The notes beneath the pieces were generated by a model. That model was not told the origin of the DNA. It worked only from the letters and a program-made list of their open reading frames with translations, and did no database searches. A stretch of 36,000 nucleotides of DNA from Flavobacteriales bacterium (GTDB lineage Bacteria; Bacteroidota; Bacteroidia; Flavobacteriales_D; Crocinitomicaceae): NCBI GenBank assembly GCA_013373595.1, contig JABXHO010000049.1:1-36000 (forward strand), written 5' to 3'. Shown piece after piece: positions 1-7,769 of the stretch; positions within the stretch are counted from its first letter, which is position 1, and each line of letters starts with the position of its first letter. Both the position numbers and the translations under genes were made by a program.

Positions 1-720
1 GATGCATCGGGTGATGGATGGGTTGCTCCGTTGGATGCTGTCGCTGGTGAAACCTATGTCTTGGCATTTAATATTTTCCAAAATGGGAATCCCCAACCAA
101 TTATTGATGCTACATTTGGTGGAACAGGAACGCTTGATTGTACGCCTGTTTTCTTGCCAATTACTCTGGAATCGGTTGACGCTATAAATCAAGGATCAAA
201 AAACCTGATTACTTGGATTACGAATTCTGAACAAAACAACGATTTCTTCACCCTAGAGCGAAGTCGAGACGTTGAAAATTGGACGGAAGTAGGCAAGTTG
301 CCTGGGGCTGGAAACTCACAAGTATCGTTGATGTATTCGATGGAGGATTACGAATTTTATTCCCCAATCACTTACTACCGATTGAAACAAACCGATTACG
401 ATGGTAAGGAGACTTATTCTGAAGTTGTGTCGGTAAATACTTCAAAAGGAGATGGCGATCAATTCGTTTCAGAAATTTACCCGAACGTAACAAGCGAAAA
501 TTTCAATTTTAAAATCGAAAGCAATGAGACTTCGACTCCATTGAGTGTGACCATACTGGATTCTTACGGTAAAATCGTGTTCGAGGAAAATTATACTCAT
601 CTCGGAAAAGGATTTGAAAAAACGGTTGACGTTTCCCACTTAGCGCTAGGAGTGTACGAAGTGATTTTCACTCAAGGTTCAACGCAAGTGGTTCAAAAGT
701 TGGTTGTAGCGAACAATTAG
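1..720 (+). CDS. T9SS-exported protein, C-terminal part (5' end outside window)
   Basis: The reading frame is open from base 1, so only the last 239 codons are seen. The visible part has three pieces: a short beta-rich tail of an upstream domain; a module of the common Bacteroidota type 'ITW.TnsEqNNdfFtlERS...YYRLKQtDyDG..tYSEvvsV' (about residues 65-145 of the fragment), typically just before sorting domains; and a final ~80-residue type A sorting domain beginning at 'SEIYPN', with 'VTILDSYGKIV' and 'LALGVYEVIFTQG' and ending 'QKLVVANN'. By family knowledge the last domain directs export through the type IX system and anchoring or release at the outer membrane. The cargo function lies upstream of the window. 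A hairpin at 772-807 follows. Confidence 0.88.
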   Translation, partial: DASGDGWVAPLDAVAGETYVLAFNIFQNGNPQPIIDATFGGTGTLDCTPVFLPITLESVDAINQGSKNLITWITNSEQNNDFFTLERSRDVENWTEVGKLPGAGNSQVSLMYSMEDYEFYSPITYYRLKQTDYDGKETYSEVVSVNTSKGDGDQFVSEIYPNVTSENFNFKIESNETSTPLSVTILDSYGKIVFEENYTHLGKGFEKTVDVSHLALGVYEVIFTQGSTQVVQKLVVANN

Positions 721-1025
721 ATCATCCATTGTTTCTCATCTAACCAGAACTGTATGATCTAACAGCAGATCAGAAATTCAGGGCATTCATGAATGTTCTG
801 AATTTCTAGTTCAATCTTATTTTTTTACATTTGCCCGCATAGTCTTTTTTAAGTGTTGAATTCTTTCAGTGGATTCCTAAAGGAGTTTTAGCCTTTATCG
901 TAAACACATTGTCTCTACTAGTTTTGATCATAAAAACCGCGAGTAGATTCCTTCATAGTTGACTATAATTTTACAGACTTTCTAGATCGAATTCTAGAGG
1001 GTTCGAATGATAAAAATGATATGGT
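721..1025. other. Intergenic region with no gene
   Basis: This 305-base stretch holds the hairpin at 772-807 and a TACATTTG box at 826-833 that fits the Bacteroidota -7 consensus TAnnTTTG but has no TTG 19 bases upstream. If that box is used, the transporter mRNA would have a leader of about 185 bases. No coding potential was seen. Confidence 0.5.
772..807 (+). terminator. Hairpin terminator-like structure after T9SS gene
   Basis: AGAAATTCAG (772-781) pairs perfectly with CTGAATTTCT (798-807). The inner CATTC/GAATG arms extend the stem through two G-U pairs, leaving a 2-base loop. A T-rich stretch (818-826) follows after about 10 bases rather than at once, so termination is likely but not textbook. 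The stem would also work on the other strand. Confidence 0.55.
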
Positions 1026-3041
1026 ATGAGGATCGCAAAAGGAATTAGAACCACGCTGAGTAAAGGGGTGATTATTCCAAGTTTAGTTTTCATTCTAAGT
1101 ATTTGTTTGCTTTCAGCCATCTTTCCGAAAGACACTGAAAATGTATTGAATACGATTAAGCGCTTCATTTTTGAGAACCTTAACTACGTTTATGTTTGGT
1201 CGGTGACCATTTTTGTATTGTTTCTCATCTATCTGATGTTCAGTAAATATGGAAACATCCGACTGGGTAGAAATAACAGTAAACCTGAGTATTCTTTCTT
1301 TTCGTGGATTTCCATGCTCTTCGCTGCTGGAATGGGAATTGGACTGATGTATTTTAGTGTTGCGGAGCCAATGCAACATTATTCGAACGAAGTATTCGAG
1401 GGAAATACGGCAGTTCAACGCGCGAAGGATGCTCAGTTATATACTTTTTTTCACTGGGGGATACATGCGTGGGCGATATACGGAGTAGTTGGATTGTCAC
1501 TATCTTATTTTGCCTACCGTTACCGATTGCCACTTTCGTTAAGAAGTTGTTTTTATCCCTTGTTGAAAGATAAAATAAAAGGACGCTGGGGAAACGCCAT
1601 TGATGTATTCGCACTGTGCAGTACCTTTTTTGGAATCACGACAACCCTGGGATTTGGAGTGGTCCAAATTAACTCAGGATTAGAAACACTTAACGTTGTT
1701 CCAGAGAGTAACTTCACCACACAAATAGCAATTGTTGCAGTGCTCGTTTTACTTTCGATTGTGTCCGCTGTAAGTGGAGTGGACAAAGGTGTGAGGATTT
1801 TAAGTAACATCAATATTGTAAGTGTTGTTATTCTGCTGTTGTTTGTTCTCTTACTTGGTCCAACGGTTTACTTAATTGGAAGCTTCACGGATGGGATCGG
1901 AAATTACATAAACAACTTCTTTAGTCTCACCTTTAACACGCACGTCTATGAAGAAAACATGCAGCCATGGTTCCACGACTGGACGATATTGTATTGGGCA
2001 TGGTGGATTTCATGGTCGCCTTACGTTGGATTATTCATTGCGAAGATTTCAAAAGGCCGTACAATACGCGAATTCATTGCTGCGGTTTTAATCATTCCGA
2101 CGCTGTTTAATTTTATTTGGATGGCAGTCTTCGGAAATAGCGCAATTTGGTTCGATTCAAATGTGGCTGATGGCGCTTTAAGTCTTTTGGCTGACAATCC
2201 TGATGCATTGATGTTCGGCTTTTTGGAATATTTACCGTGGACGGAAATCACAAGCTTTTTGACAATATCGATTATCATTATTTTCTTCGTTACTTCAGCT
2301 GATTCGGGAATGTTTGTGATGAATAGCATTGCAACAAAGAACGCTCGTGTTTCTCCAAAATGGCAAACGATTGGCTGGGGGATTTTGTTGGCAACGCTCG
2401 CATTAATATTGTTGAATGCTGGCGGACTTGATGCTTTGCAGAGTATGACATTGATCACGGCATTACCATTTTCCATTATCATGCTGCTCTTCATTGTGAG
2501 TTTGGTGAAGGCGCTCTCAATCGATAAGAACTATTACGAAAGAGACTTTTCCGCGAGCACGATTCCATGGTCTGGTGAGTCTTGGAAAGAGCGTTTAAGC
2601 CAAATTGTTTCATATAACGATAAAAAGGCAACCAATGAATACATCAGCACTACGGTGAAGGAAGCATTGTTCGAGCTTCAACAGGAATTTGTCAAAAATG
2701 GTATTGACGCAAAGATTAATTCCTATCGAAATCCTCAAAAAGTAGAGCTTGAAATTCAATATGACGTTGTAAACAACTTCATCTATGGTGTAAAGAATGA
2801 GTCAAAAATAGTGTCGGATTATCTACTGAACGAGCAGAGTCTAAAAGAGATGGATGATAATAGAACCTTTTTTCCGAAATCCTACTTTGGTGATGATCGC
2901 GAGGGGTACGATGTACAGCTCTTTACCAAGAATGAACTAATATCGGATGTGTTAAAGCACTACGAACGATTCTTGGAGATTGTTTCCGAGGAACAAAACG
3001 AAATGTTTGTGAGTAGCAATAACAACCGAAAATTGAGGTAA
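1026..3041 (+). CDS. BCCT family betaine/carnitine/choline transporter
   Basis: 671 residues, about 12 membrane segments. BCCT hallmarks are clear: the glycine-rich 'AAGMGIGLMYFSVAEPM' stretch in TM3 (residues ~100-116), the tryptophan-rich segment 'ILYWAWWISWSPYVGLFIAKIS' followed by 'KGRTIREF' (321-350), and 'TSADSGMFVMNS' (~423-434). The family imports quaternary ammonium osmolytes; the GMGIG form matches Na+-coupled betaine carriers such as BetP rather than CaiT-type exchangers. Residues ~500-671 form a long hydrophilic cytoplasmic tail, as in BetT-like members, which often senses osmotic state. The gene is alone on this strand and converges with the acetyltransferase 11 bases downstream without an obvious terminator between them. 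Substrate cannot be fixed from sequence. Confidence 0.93.
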   Translation: MRIAKGIRTTLSKGVIIPSLVFILSICLLSAIFPKDTENVLNTIKRFIFENLNYVYVWSVTIFVLFLIYLMFSKYGNIRLGRNNSKPEYSFFSWISMLFAAGMGIGLMYFSVAEPMQHYSNEVFEGNTAVQRAKDAQLYTFFHWGIHAWAIYGVVGLSLSYFAYRYRLPLSLRSCFYPLLKDKIKGRWGNAIDVFALCSTFFGITTTLGFGVVQINSGLETLNVVPESNFTTQIAIVAVLVLLSIVSAVSGVDKGVRILSNINIVSVVILLLFVLLLGPTVYLIGSFTDGIGNYINNFFSLTFNTHVYEENMQPWFHDWTILYWAWWISWSPYVGLFIAKISKGRTIREFIAAVLIIPTLFNFIWMAVFGNSAIWFDSNVADGALSLLADNPDALMFGFLEYLPWTEITSFLTISIIIIFFVTSADSGMFVMNSIATKNARVSPKWQTIGWGILLATLALILLNAGGLDALQSMTLITALPFSIIMLLFIVSLVKALSIDKNYYERDFSASTIPWSGESWKERLSQIVSYNDKKATNEYISTTVKEALFELQQEFVKNGIDAKINSYRNPQKVELEIQYDVVNNFIYGVKNESKIVSDYLLNEQSLKEMDDNRTFFPKSYFGDDREGYDVQLFTKNELISDVLKHYERFLEIVSEEQNEMFVSSNNNRKLR

Positions 3042-3052
3042 ACTGTTCTTAT

Positions 3053-3592
3053 TTACGTTGTTTTTAGTTTTGAATAAATGTCCAAACTGATAAACTCTCC
3101 ATTTTTAACTTCGCAGTCTTTCATGGTTCCTTCGTGTTGAAAGTCGAGTTTCGCCATGGCGTTTTTACAATTTATATTCCCCGACTCTACAAATCCTTCT
3201 ATTCTGTGGAGACCTAAATTTTCAAAACCGTAGTTGCAGATGAGTGGCATGGCTTCTTTCATGATTCCTTTACCCCAAAAGTCTGTTAGTAGCCAAAAGC
3301 CAATCTCCGCTTTTTTATGTTCTTTACTCAAGTCGTTGAGTCCACCTGCGCCGTAAAAGGTTTCGTTGTCTAGCGAACAAACGGCAAACCACATTCCGGT
3401 TTCCTCTTTCTCAAGCTTCGCAAACCAATTCATTTGCTCTTTTGTTGCTTCGATGCTGTCGAAACTAATTCCGTAGTGTTTGATGATGTCAGGATGCGAA
3501 AGTCCTTTGAAGACATGTTCAATATCACTTTCCAAAAATGGTCTGAGTAAAAGTCTGCTGCTCTGTATCGTTTTGTTGTTGAAGGTATTCAT
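3053..3592 (-). CDS. GNAT family N-acetyltransferase (RimJ/RimL type)
   Basis: 179 residues matching the acetyltransf_3 group. The start 'SSRLLLRPFLESDIEHVFKGLSHPDI' gives beta-1/alpha-1. 'EIGFWLLTDFWGKGIMKEAM' (about residues 96-115) is the acetyl-CoA pyrophosphate-binding loop (Q/R-x-x-G-x-G/A equivalent). 'LHRIEGFVESGNINCKNAMAKLDFQHEG' is the usual beta-6/alpha-4 region. The family acetylates protein N-termini, antibiotics or small amines; the acceptor cannot be predicted. It is transcribed alone, tail to tail with the BCCT transporter, and no promoter of strong consensus was seen in the 97 bases before the YihY gene's end. Confidence 0.88.
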   Translation of the reverse strand: MNTFNNKTIQSSRLLLRPFLESDIEHVFKGLSHPDIIKHYGISFDSIEATKEQMNWFAKLEKEETGMWFAVCSLDNETFYGAGGLNDLSKEHKKAEIGFWLLTDFWGKGIMKEAMPLICNYGFENLGLHRIEGFVESGNINCKNAMAKLDFQHEGTMKDCEVKNGEFISLDIYSKLKTT

Positions 3593-3689
3593 TAGGGTTA
3601 AATTTTATTCTTTTACGACTTTTTAGAGTCGCCATTTAGCGGTTTCGACTGCTACGTTCGATTAGTAATCACGCGAATAGACTGATTTT

Positions 3690-4619
3690 CTAATACATCA
3701 TGGATTCATATTCATCGTAATCCATTTCTTGTATTTTGATTTTCTTGGCTCCATCTGATGGGCGAATAGGCACTCTTCGATAGAGCATAATGGCCCGAGT
3801 AATTTCTGCTCCCATCAGCAAAACAAGCGTGGAATAATATACCCACATCAAGATGACAATCACTGAACCTGCTGCATCATATGTTTGGGAAAAATCACTG
3901 CTTCTCAAGTACTGGCCGATGAGGAACTTACCCAAAAATAGCATCGCTGTGGTAATCAATGCAGCTAATGAAATATCTTTCCACTTTAATTTCACGTCGG
4001 GTAACATTTTAAAAATGAGGTAGACGACTAAAAACATAATACCTAAACCAACGACATTATTAATGACTTCCAACCAAAATACGGGCTCACCTCCAGTCGC
4101 TTTTTCAATGCTATCAAAAAACATCTGAAGAAGTGAATCTAATAATAGAGAAACAAGCAAAACGAAGCCGAGGGAAAGCATCATTCCTAAGGACAATATG
4201 CGATTAATCAAATACTTTACATATCCGCGTTTGGGCGTAGCACGTACGTCCCAGATTCGGTTCAACGCCTCTTGGAGCGTAACGAAGATAGTGGTTGCTG
4301 AGAATATCAAGGTTCCCACACCGAAGGCGGTTTTCCAAAAGGTGTCCTGCAATGGTTCTACCTTGTTCAGTACTTCTCCAACTGTTTCAGCTGGCCCCTT
4401 TCCAATGAAACGCTGCAACTGTAAAATTAATTCCGTCTCTAGCTGCGCTTGATCAATAAATAAACCTCCAATGACCGTTACGGTTATTAGCAGACCTGGC
4501 AGGGCAAAAATGGTATAAAATGCCATCGATGCGGCAAAATTAAAGACACCATGATTACTCATTCCATCAATCGCGGTGCTGCCAACAGCAACTATAGACT
4601 TAAAGACTTTCTTTATCAT
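3690..4619 (-). CDS. YihY/virulence factor BrkB family inner-membrane protein
   Basis: 309 residues with about six membrane spans. Features of the family are 'NFAASMAFYTIFALPGLLITVTVIGG' near the N-terminus (the usual 'aaalaYytllSlaPlLll'), 'FWKTAFGVGTLIFSATTIFVTLQEALNRIW' (the conserved 'LN.iw' motif, ~115-140), a long hydrophobic middle, and 'QTYDAAGSVIVILMWVYYSTLVLLMGAEITRA' near the end ('Yg.aGs.i.lLlWlYysa.illlGAE'). The biochemical role of the family is unsettled; once called ribonuclease BN by mistake. The short charged C-terminus ends 'YDEYESMMY'. It is monocistronic as far as can be seen. Confidence 0.92.
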   Translation of the reverse strand: MIKKVFKSIVAVGSTAIDGMSNHGVFNFAASMAFYTIFALPGLLITVTVIGGLFIDQAQLETELILQLQRFIGKGPAETVGEVLNKVEPLQDTFWKTAFGVGTLIFSATTIFVTLQEALNRIWDVRATPKRGYVKYLINRILSLGMMLSLGFVLLVSLLLDSLLQMFFDSIEKATGGEPVFWLEVINNVVGLGIMFLVVYLIFKMLPDVKLKWKDISLAALITTAMLFLGKFLIGQYLRSSDFSQTYDAAGSVIVILMWVYYSTLVLLMGAEITRAIMLYRRVPIRPSDGAKKIKIQEMDYDEYESMMY

Positions 4620-4757
4620 TAGTTTAAAATATGATGAAACTAGCTGTAAAAACCAGTTTGAACATTGCTAAAGACTAAAACTCTTCCCAAAATATCAATT
4701 ATGAATGACTTTGATTCTATTAGAGTAACCTTCCTTGGAAAAATTGGGCTTTTTGTT

Positions 4758-4774
4758 GCGGAGAGACGAGGATT
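4758..4774 (-). repeat. Copy of the tRNA-Ser(GCU) 3' end
   Basis: Seventeen bases here repeat the last 17 bases around the 3' end of the downstream tRNA-Ser gene (4896-4912) with one mismatch, in the same orientation. After that the T-arm similarity fades ('atcaaacc' against 'cgaacccc'). It is not a complete tRNA: no anticodon arm can be drawn. It could be the remnant of a tandem tRNA copy or an att-type duplication left by an excised element. Confidence 0.5.
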
Positions 4775-4824
4775 ATCAAACCGTTCAGCAAGGCTGAAGT
4801 TTGTGGGCTCCACTTCGTTCCGGC

Positions 4825-4840
4825 TCGAACCGTGGTTCGA
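4825..4840. repeat. Short perfect inverted repeat
   Basis: TCGAACC and GGTTCGA face each other across 2 bases. It sits in a GC-richer patch between the tRNA 3'-end copy and the tRNA terminator and resembles the short 'TTCGA'-rich intergenic repeats seen elsewhere in the window (about 10,385 and 3,640). Confidence 0.4.
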
Positions 4841-4858
4841 CTCCCTACTTCCGTAAAC

Positions 4859-4890
4859 GAAAAAAGGACAACCTTTCGGTCATCCTTTTT
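4859..4890 (-). terminator. Rho-independent terminator of tRNA-Ser(GCU)
   Basis: On the minus strand an 11-bp stem (AAAGGATGACC / GGTTGTCCTTT, two G-U pairs) closes on a GAAA tetraloop and runs into six Ts. It lies 6 bases past the tRNA 3' end, so it ends the single-tRNA transcript. Confidence 0.85.
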
Positions 4891-4896
4891 ATCGTG

Positions 4897-4983
4897 CGGA
4901 GAGACGGGGATTCGAACCCCGGGTACCCGTTAGAGTACGCTTGTTTAGCAAACAAGTCCTTTCGGCCACTCAGGCACCTCTCC
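4897..4983 (-). tRNA. tRNA-Ser(GCU)
   Basis: 87 bases with the long variable arm of a class II tRNA. The acceptor GGAGAGG pairs with TCTCTCC (last pair G-U), the discriminator base is G, as is usual for serine tRNAs, the anticodon loop is TTGCTAA with anticodon GCT, and the T-arm is GGGGTTCGAATCCCC. CCA is not encoded. It reads AGC/AGU codons. A TAnnTTTG-type -7 box lies at 5002-5009 on the same strand. Confidence 0.95.
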
Positions 4984-5001
4984 GTTCGCTTGGAGCGAGG
5001 G

Positions 5002-5009
5002 CAAAGTTA
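5002..5009 (-). promoter_or_regulatory. -7 box upstream of tRNA-Ser(GCU)
   Basis: TAACTTTG on the minus strand fits the Bacteroidota -7 consensus TAnnTTTG. A start about 6 bases on would leave a leader of roughly 12 bases before the tRNA. No TTG is found at the 19-base spacing, so the upstream half is not supported. Confidence 0.5.
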
Positions 5010-5085
5010 AAAAATCAAAAACAATTCGGAATAAAAAAATGAACTTTTTTCCCTTTTTTTAAGTGATTTTTTTGAGCACCTTGAA

Positions 5086-5643
5086 TCACAGAACCAAGGT
5101 GAGCCATTCACTCGTTTCTAAAGCAAAGAGTAAGATCCATAAAAGATGATAAGGTGTGTACACTTTTTTGACTTGGGTAGACGCCACCATCAGTCCATAA
5201 GCGAGTAACAGAAAGAGTGAATTATTTGTCCACGCACCAATAAGAAAGGGGGCAAGGGCTATAATGCTCAAAAGAAGGGCAATGCCACTTTTCTGTTTGA
5301 GTATGCTAGCAACAATGGCTATCAATACGAGGAAGAAATAAGTTATTTGGAAATAGTCAGTGGTTAAACCAGACATAAACTTTTCCATTTCCACTGGTGC
5401 GTAAAAGAAGGTCCAAAAAAATTGTGTGCCCATAACACCAACAATTCCCGCAGAGATCGCTAAAATACCTGCAAGCACATTGCTTTTCGAGTGCCAAACA
5501 AAAAACTGAATGGTTACGGCGAGTAGAATAAACTCGTTTAATGGAAAAGGAAAAATGAATGAACCCTGATTAAGGAAAATACTCGTAGCAAAAATCACCC
5601 AAGTGAGAATGCTCAGAAAAATCGTACGTGCCTCGCGTGTCAT
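5086..5643 (-). CDS. Small integral membrane protein of unknown function
   Basis: 185 residues, almost entirely hydrophobic, with about six predicted membrane helices (roughly residues 10-30, 33-50, 55-75, 95-115, 118-140 and 145-180) and short basic or polar connectors such as 'KQKSG' and 'TQVKKVYTPYH'. I recognise no motif or family. Its ATG overlaps the stop codon of map by one base (TAATG), so the two are almost certainly translationally coupled and co-transcribed. That does not by itself imply a role in methionine removal. The gene is last in this short operon. Confidence 0.75.
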   Translation of the reverse strand: MTREARTIFLSILTWVIFATSIFLNQGSFIFPFPLNEFILLAVTIQFFVWHSKSNVLAGILAISAGIVGVMGTQFFWTFFYAPVEMEKFMSGLTTDYFQITYFFLVLIAIVASILKQKSGIALLLSIIALAPFLIGAWTNNSLFLLLAYGLMVASTQVKKVYTPYHLLWILLFALETSEWLTLVL

Positions 5644-6419
5644 TATTTTTTGCTCAACGCTTCTTCCACGTAATCAAAAGTAGAGAGAATAACAGGTTTG
5701 CCGTCTACAACAGCGATATCGTGTTCGAAATGTGCGCTTGGCAAACCATCTTCGGTAACAATCGTCCATTCGTCGTCCAATATTTTAACACGCTCTGTTC
5801 CCAGATTGATCATCGGTTCGATAGCAATTGTAAGACCATTTTCGATTTTCTTTCCACGACCTCTTCGTCCGTAGTTAGGAACTTGTGGATCTTCGTGTAA
5901 TTTCGTTCCGAGCCCATGTCCAACCAAATCACGAACAACACCATATCCTTGTTTTTCTGCGTGTTGTTGGATGGCAAAACCAATATCACCAATGCGATTT
6001 CCTGCTTTTGCTGCTGCAATTCCTAGCATAAGACATTCGTGGGTTACATCAAGTAATTTTTTTACTTCTGGTTTCACTTCTCCAATTTGGAAAGTGTAGG
6101 CATGGTCACCATAATAACCTTTGTAAACCGCACCACAATCTACCGAAACAACATCTCCTTCTTTGAAAGGAATATCAGAGGGAAGTCCGTGAACAACCTG
6201 CTCATTTACCGAAACAAGTACCGTACTTGGGCAACCGTACAAACCTTTAAAACCTGGAGTGGCATCTTGAGAAAGGATATATTCTTCAGCGAGTGTATCG
6301 AGTTCTTTCCCTGTTACACCTGGACCAATACGCTCCGCAATTTTCCCCAAGGTTCTACTTACCACTTGCGCGGCATCACGCATGATTTCAATTTCGTCGG
6401 CTGTTTTGTACTTGATCAT
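5643..6419 (-). CDS. map: Type I methionine aminopeptidase
   Basis: Removes the initiator methionine from nascent proteins. From the chosen start the protein has 258 residues. All five metal ligands are present: D94 and D105 in 'VDCGAVYKGYYGDHAYTF', H168 in 'VGHGLGTKLHEDPQ', E201 in 'AIEPMINLGT' and E232 in 'SAHFEHD', plus the substrate-contacting H77. An upstream in-frame ATG at 6440 would add seven residues, but it lies where transcription from the -7 box at 6446-6453 should begin. The internal ATG giving 'MIKYKTADEIEIMRD' also matches the usual family N-terminus, so I prefer it. The membrane-protein gene downstream is coupled to it by a one-base overlap. Confidence 0.95.
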   Translation of the reverse strand: MIKYKTADEIEIMRDAAQVVSRTLGKIAERIGPGVTGKELDTLAEEYILSQDATPGFKGLYGCPSTVLVSVNEQVVHGLPSDIPFKEGDVVSVDCGAVYKGYYGDHAYTFQIGEVKPEVKKLLDVTHECLMLGIAAAKAGNRIGDIGFAIQQHAEKQGYGVVRDLVGHGLGTKLHEDPQVPNYGRRGRGKKIENGLTIAIEPMINLGTERVKILDDEWTIVTEDGLPSAHFEHDIAVVDGKPVILSTFDYVEEALSKK

Positions 6420-6445
6420 CTTTGCTTTCAATAAATTCATTGCGC

Positions 6446-6453
6446 CAAAGATA
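6446..6453 (-). promoter_or_regulatory. -7 box of the map promoter
   Basis: TATCTTTG on the minus strand is an exact TAnnTTTG match. Transcription would start near 6440, which argues for the ATG at 6419 as the map start, giving a leader of about 20 bases. No clear TTG lies at the expected -33 distance. Confidence 0.55.
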
Positions 6454-6523
6454 GTGAACTACGGGGAATAATGTAGATAGAAGAATCAGGTTCAATTACT
6501 TTTTCTTACTTCGTTCGGCCAGG

Positions 6524-7639
6524 TTACAGTTTCTGGAAAACTTCATAGCTTTCTCCAACCTGAATAAAATACATGCCAGTCTCAAGTTGAGAGACGTCAA
6601 TTTCAGGACCTATTCCTGATTGAATAGTGTTCCCGAGATAATCATAAATTGAATAGTTCATGTCCGAATCTGTTACATTCGATAGGTGCAGAACAGTCGA
6701 TGCTGGATTTGGGTGAATGAGAAATGAAGTATTTTCCTTCTCTGCAACGGATGAGGTGCTGTCAGTGATTCCCGTTCGGTCATAATTTGTTACTTCCTCC
6801 CAAACAATTGTTTGAATATAGTGCGCCAATGATGGGCTCGGATATTGAAAACCTTGTGGAGGATTGGTCATCAATTGTGCGGGCAATCCAACTGGACTTT
6901 CATTATAAATACACGCATAATGAATCATAGCAATGGCGTAGTCACCCAATGAGTTTGTATGAATGTTATCTCCGAATAATTCGTCAATGGATGTGATATC
7001 TGGAACCTGTCCAAGTTGAATATCATCGTAAATACGTCTCATCATTCGATGCCCTGGAATAATATACACAGGAGTCGCACCAGCTGGACGATTGGCATTG
7101 GAATAATCCATTAACTCTTCCCAATAGGCTTCGTACTCATCTAATGTTGGTCGCCAAGGGCCTTCAGTTCCATCAAGACTCGTCCAGGTTGTCCAAAGTA
7201 GAGTTGGGGTACCATTTCCCATGTTTCCGTTTTGCCATGCATTGTTTACATAGAGGGAAAGATAGGTATAGGAATCGGTCAAATCCACTGGGGAGGATTG
7301 AGCACCAGGAATAGGAATTCCTTCCGTAATAATTTGCAATTCCCAATCTGCGATGTCGAATCGTGCAGAGGGAGAGATAGTGCTATCGTGATCCCAACGC
7401 CAAAAGATCGGAGAACCCGGAATTGTTGATTTACCGATGTCATCACCTGCCCAAACGCCGCGAACGTCCGTCATTAAGTTGACATATTGGCCAGGCCAAG
7501 GTTGACCAAATAAGGGATCAGTTAAACTATGTCCACTATGAATTTGGCGAATATCGTAAGGATAAGCTTGCTTCGGTGGTAATTGAGTGAATCCATGTAT
7601 GCTGACAAATAGCAGGAGTAGAAAGGCTAAATTTCTCAT
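6524..7639 (-). CDS. SGNH-hydrolase-like protein with T9SS type A sorting domain
   Basis: 371 residues from the chosen ATG, which begins a clean signal peptide (MRNLAFLLLLFVSIHGFTQ); the upstream ATG would put seven residues before it. 'IHSGHSLTD' (residues 34-42) resembles block I of the GDSL/SGNH fold with S38 as likely nucleophile and His replacing Asp of GDSL. 'FGDNIHTNSLGDYA' (222-235) fits the D-x-x-H of block V, with D224 and H227 completing a triad. Residues ~295-371 form the sorting domain ('FLIHPNPASTVLHL', 'YSIYDYLGNTI', 'LETGMYFIQVGE'). The family hydrolyses esters, often on polysaccharides or lipids; the substrate is unknown. It should act outside the cell. It is transcribed alone, after the sucC terminator. 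Confidence 0.78.
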   Translation of the reverse strand: MRNLAFLLLLFVSIHGFTQLPPKQAYPYDIRQIHSGHSLTDPLFGQPWPGQYVNLMTDVRGVWAGDDIGKSTIPGSPIFWRWDHDSTISPSARFDIADWELQIITEGIPIPGAQSSPVDLTDSYTYLSLYVNNAWQNGNMGNGTPTLLWTTWTSLDGTEGPWRPTLDEYEAYWEELMDYSNANRPAGATPVYIIPGHRMMRRIYDDIQLGQVPDITSIDELFGDNIHTNSLGDYAIAMIHYACIYNESPVGLPAQLMTNPPQGFQYPSPSLAHYIQTIVWEEVTNYDRTGITDSTSSVAEKENTSFLIHPNPASTVLHLSNVTDSDMNYSIYDYLGNTIQSGIGPEIDVSQLETGMYFIQVGESYEVFQKL

Positions 7640-7703
7640 AATGTGTATGGTTATATACATTCAACGAGAACAGATAAAAAAGGGTTGCCGTACAGAAACA
7701 AAA

Positions 7704-7748
7704 AAAACGCCCTGACTCCCGATAGTTATCGGGACGTCAGGGCGTTTT
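7704..7748 (-). terminator. Strong terminator of sucC
   Basis: AAAACGCCCTGAC (7704-7716) pairs with GTCAGGGCGTTTT (7736-7748). The loop contains a second small palindrome (CCCGATAG/TTATCGGG). The A/T flanks make it work in both directions. It lies 21 bases past the sucC stop. The inner CCGATAG-TATCGG motif recurs as a perfect palindrome at 26402-26419. Confidence 0.88.
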
Positions 7749-7769
7749 AGATATCTCGTTTGGCTTTTC

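Noticed and set aside
4758-4860. A second complete tRNA gene
   Set aside because: Only the acceptor/T-arm 3' half resembles a tRNA; no anticodon arm or 5' acceptor can be drawn.
4801-5010. Plus-strand frame through the tRNA-Ser(GCU) region
   Set aside because: It is the antisense of the tRNA and its terminator, not a protein gene.
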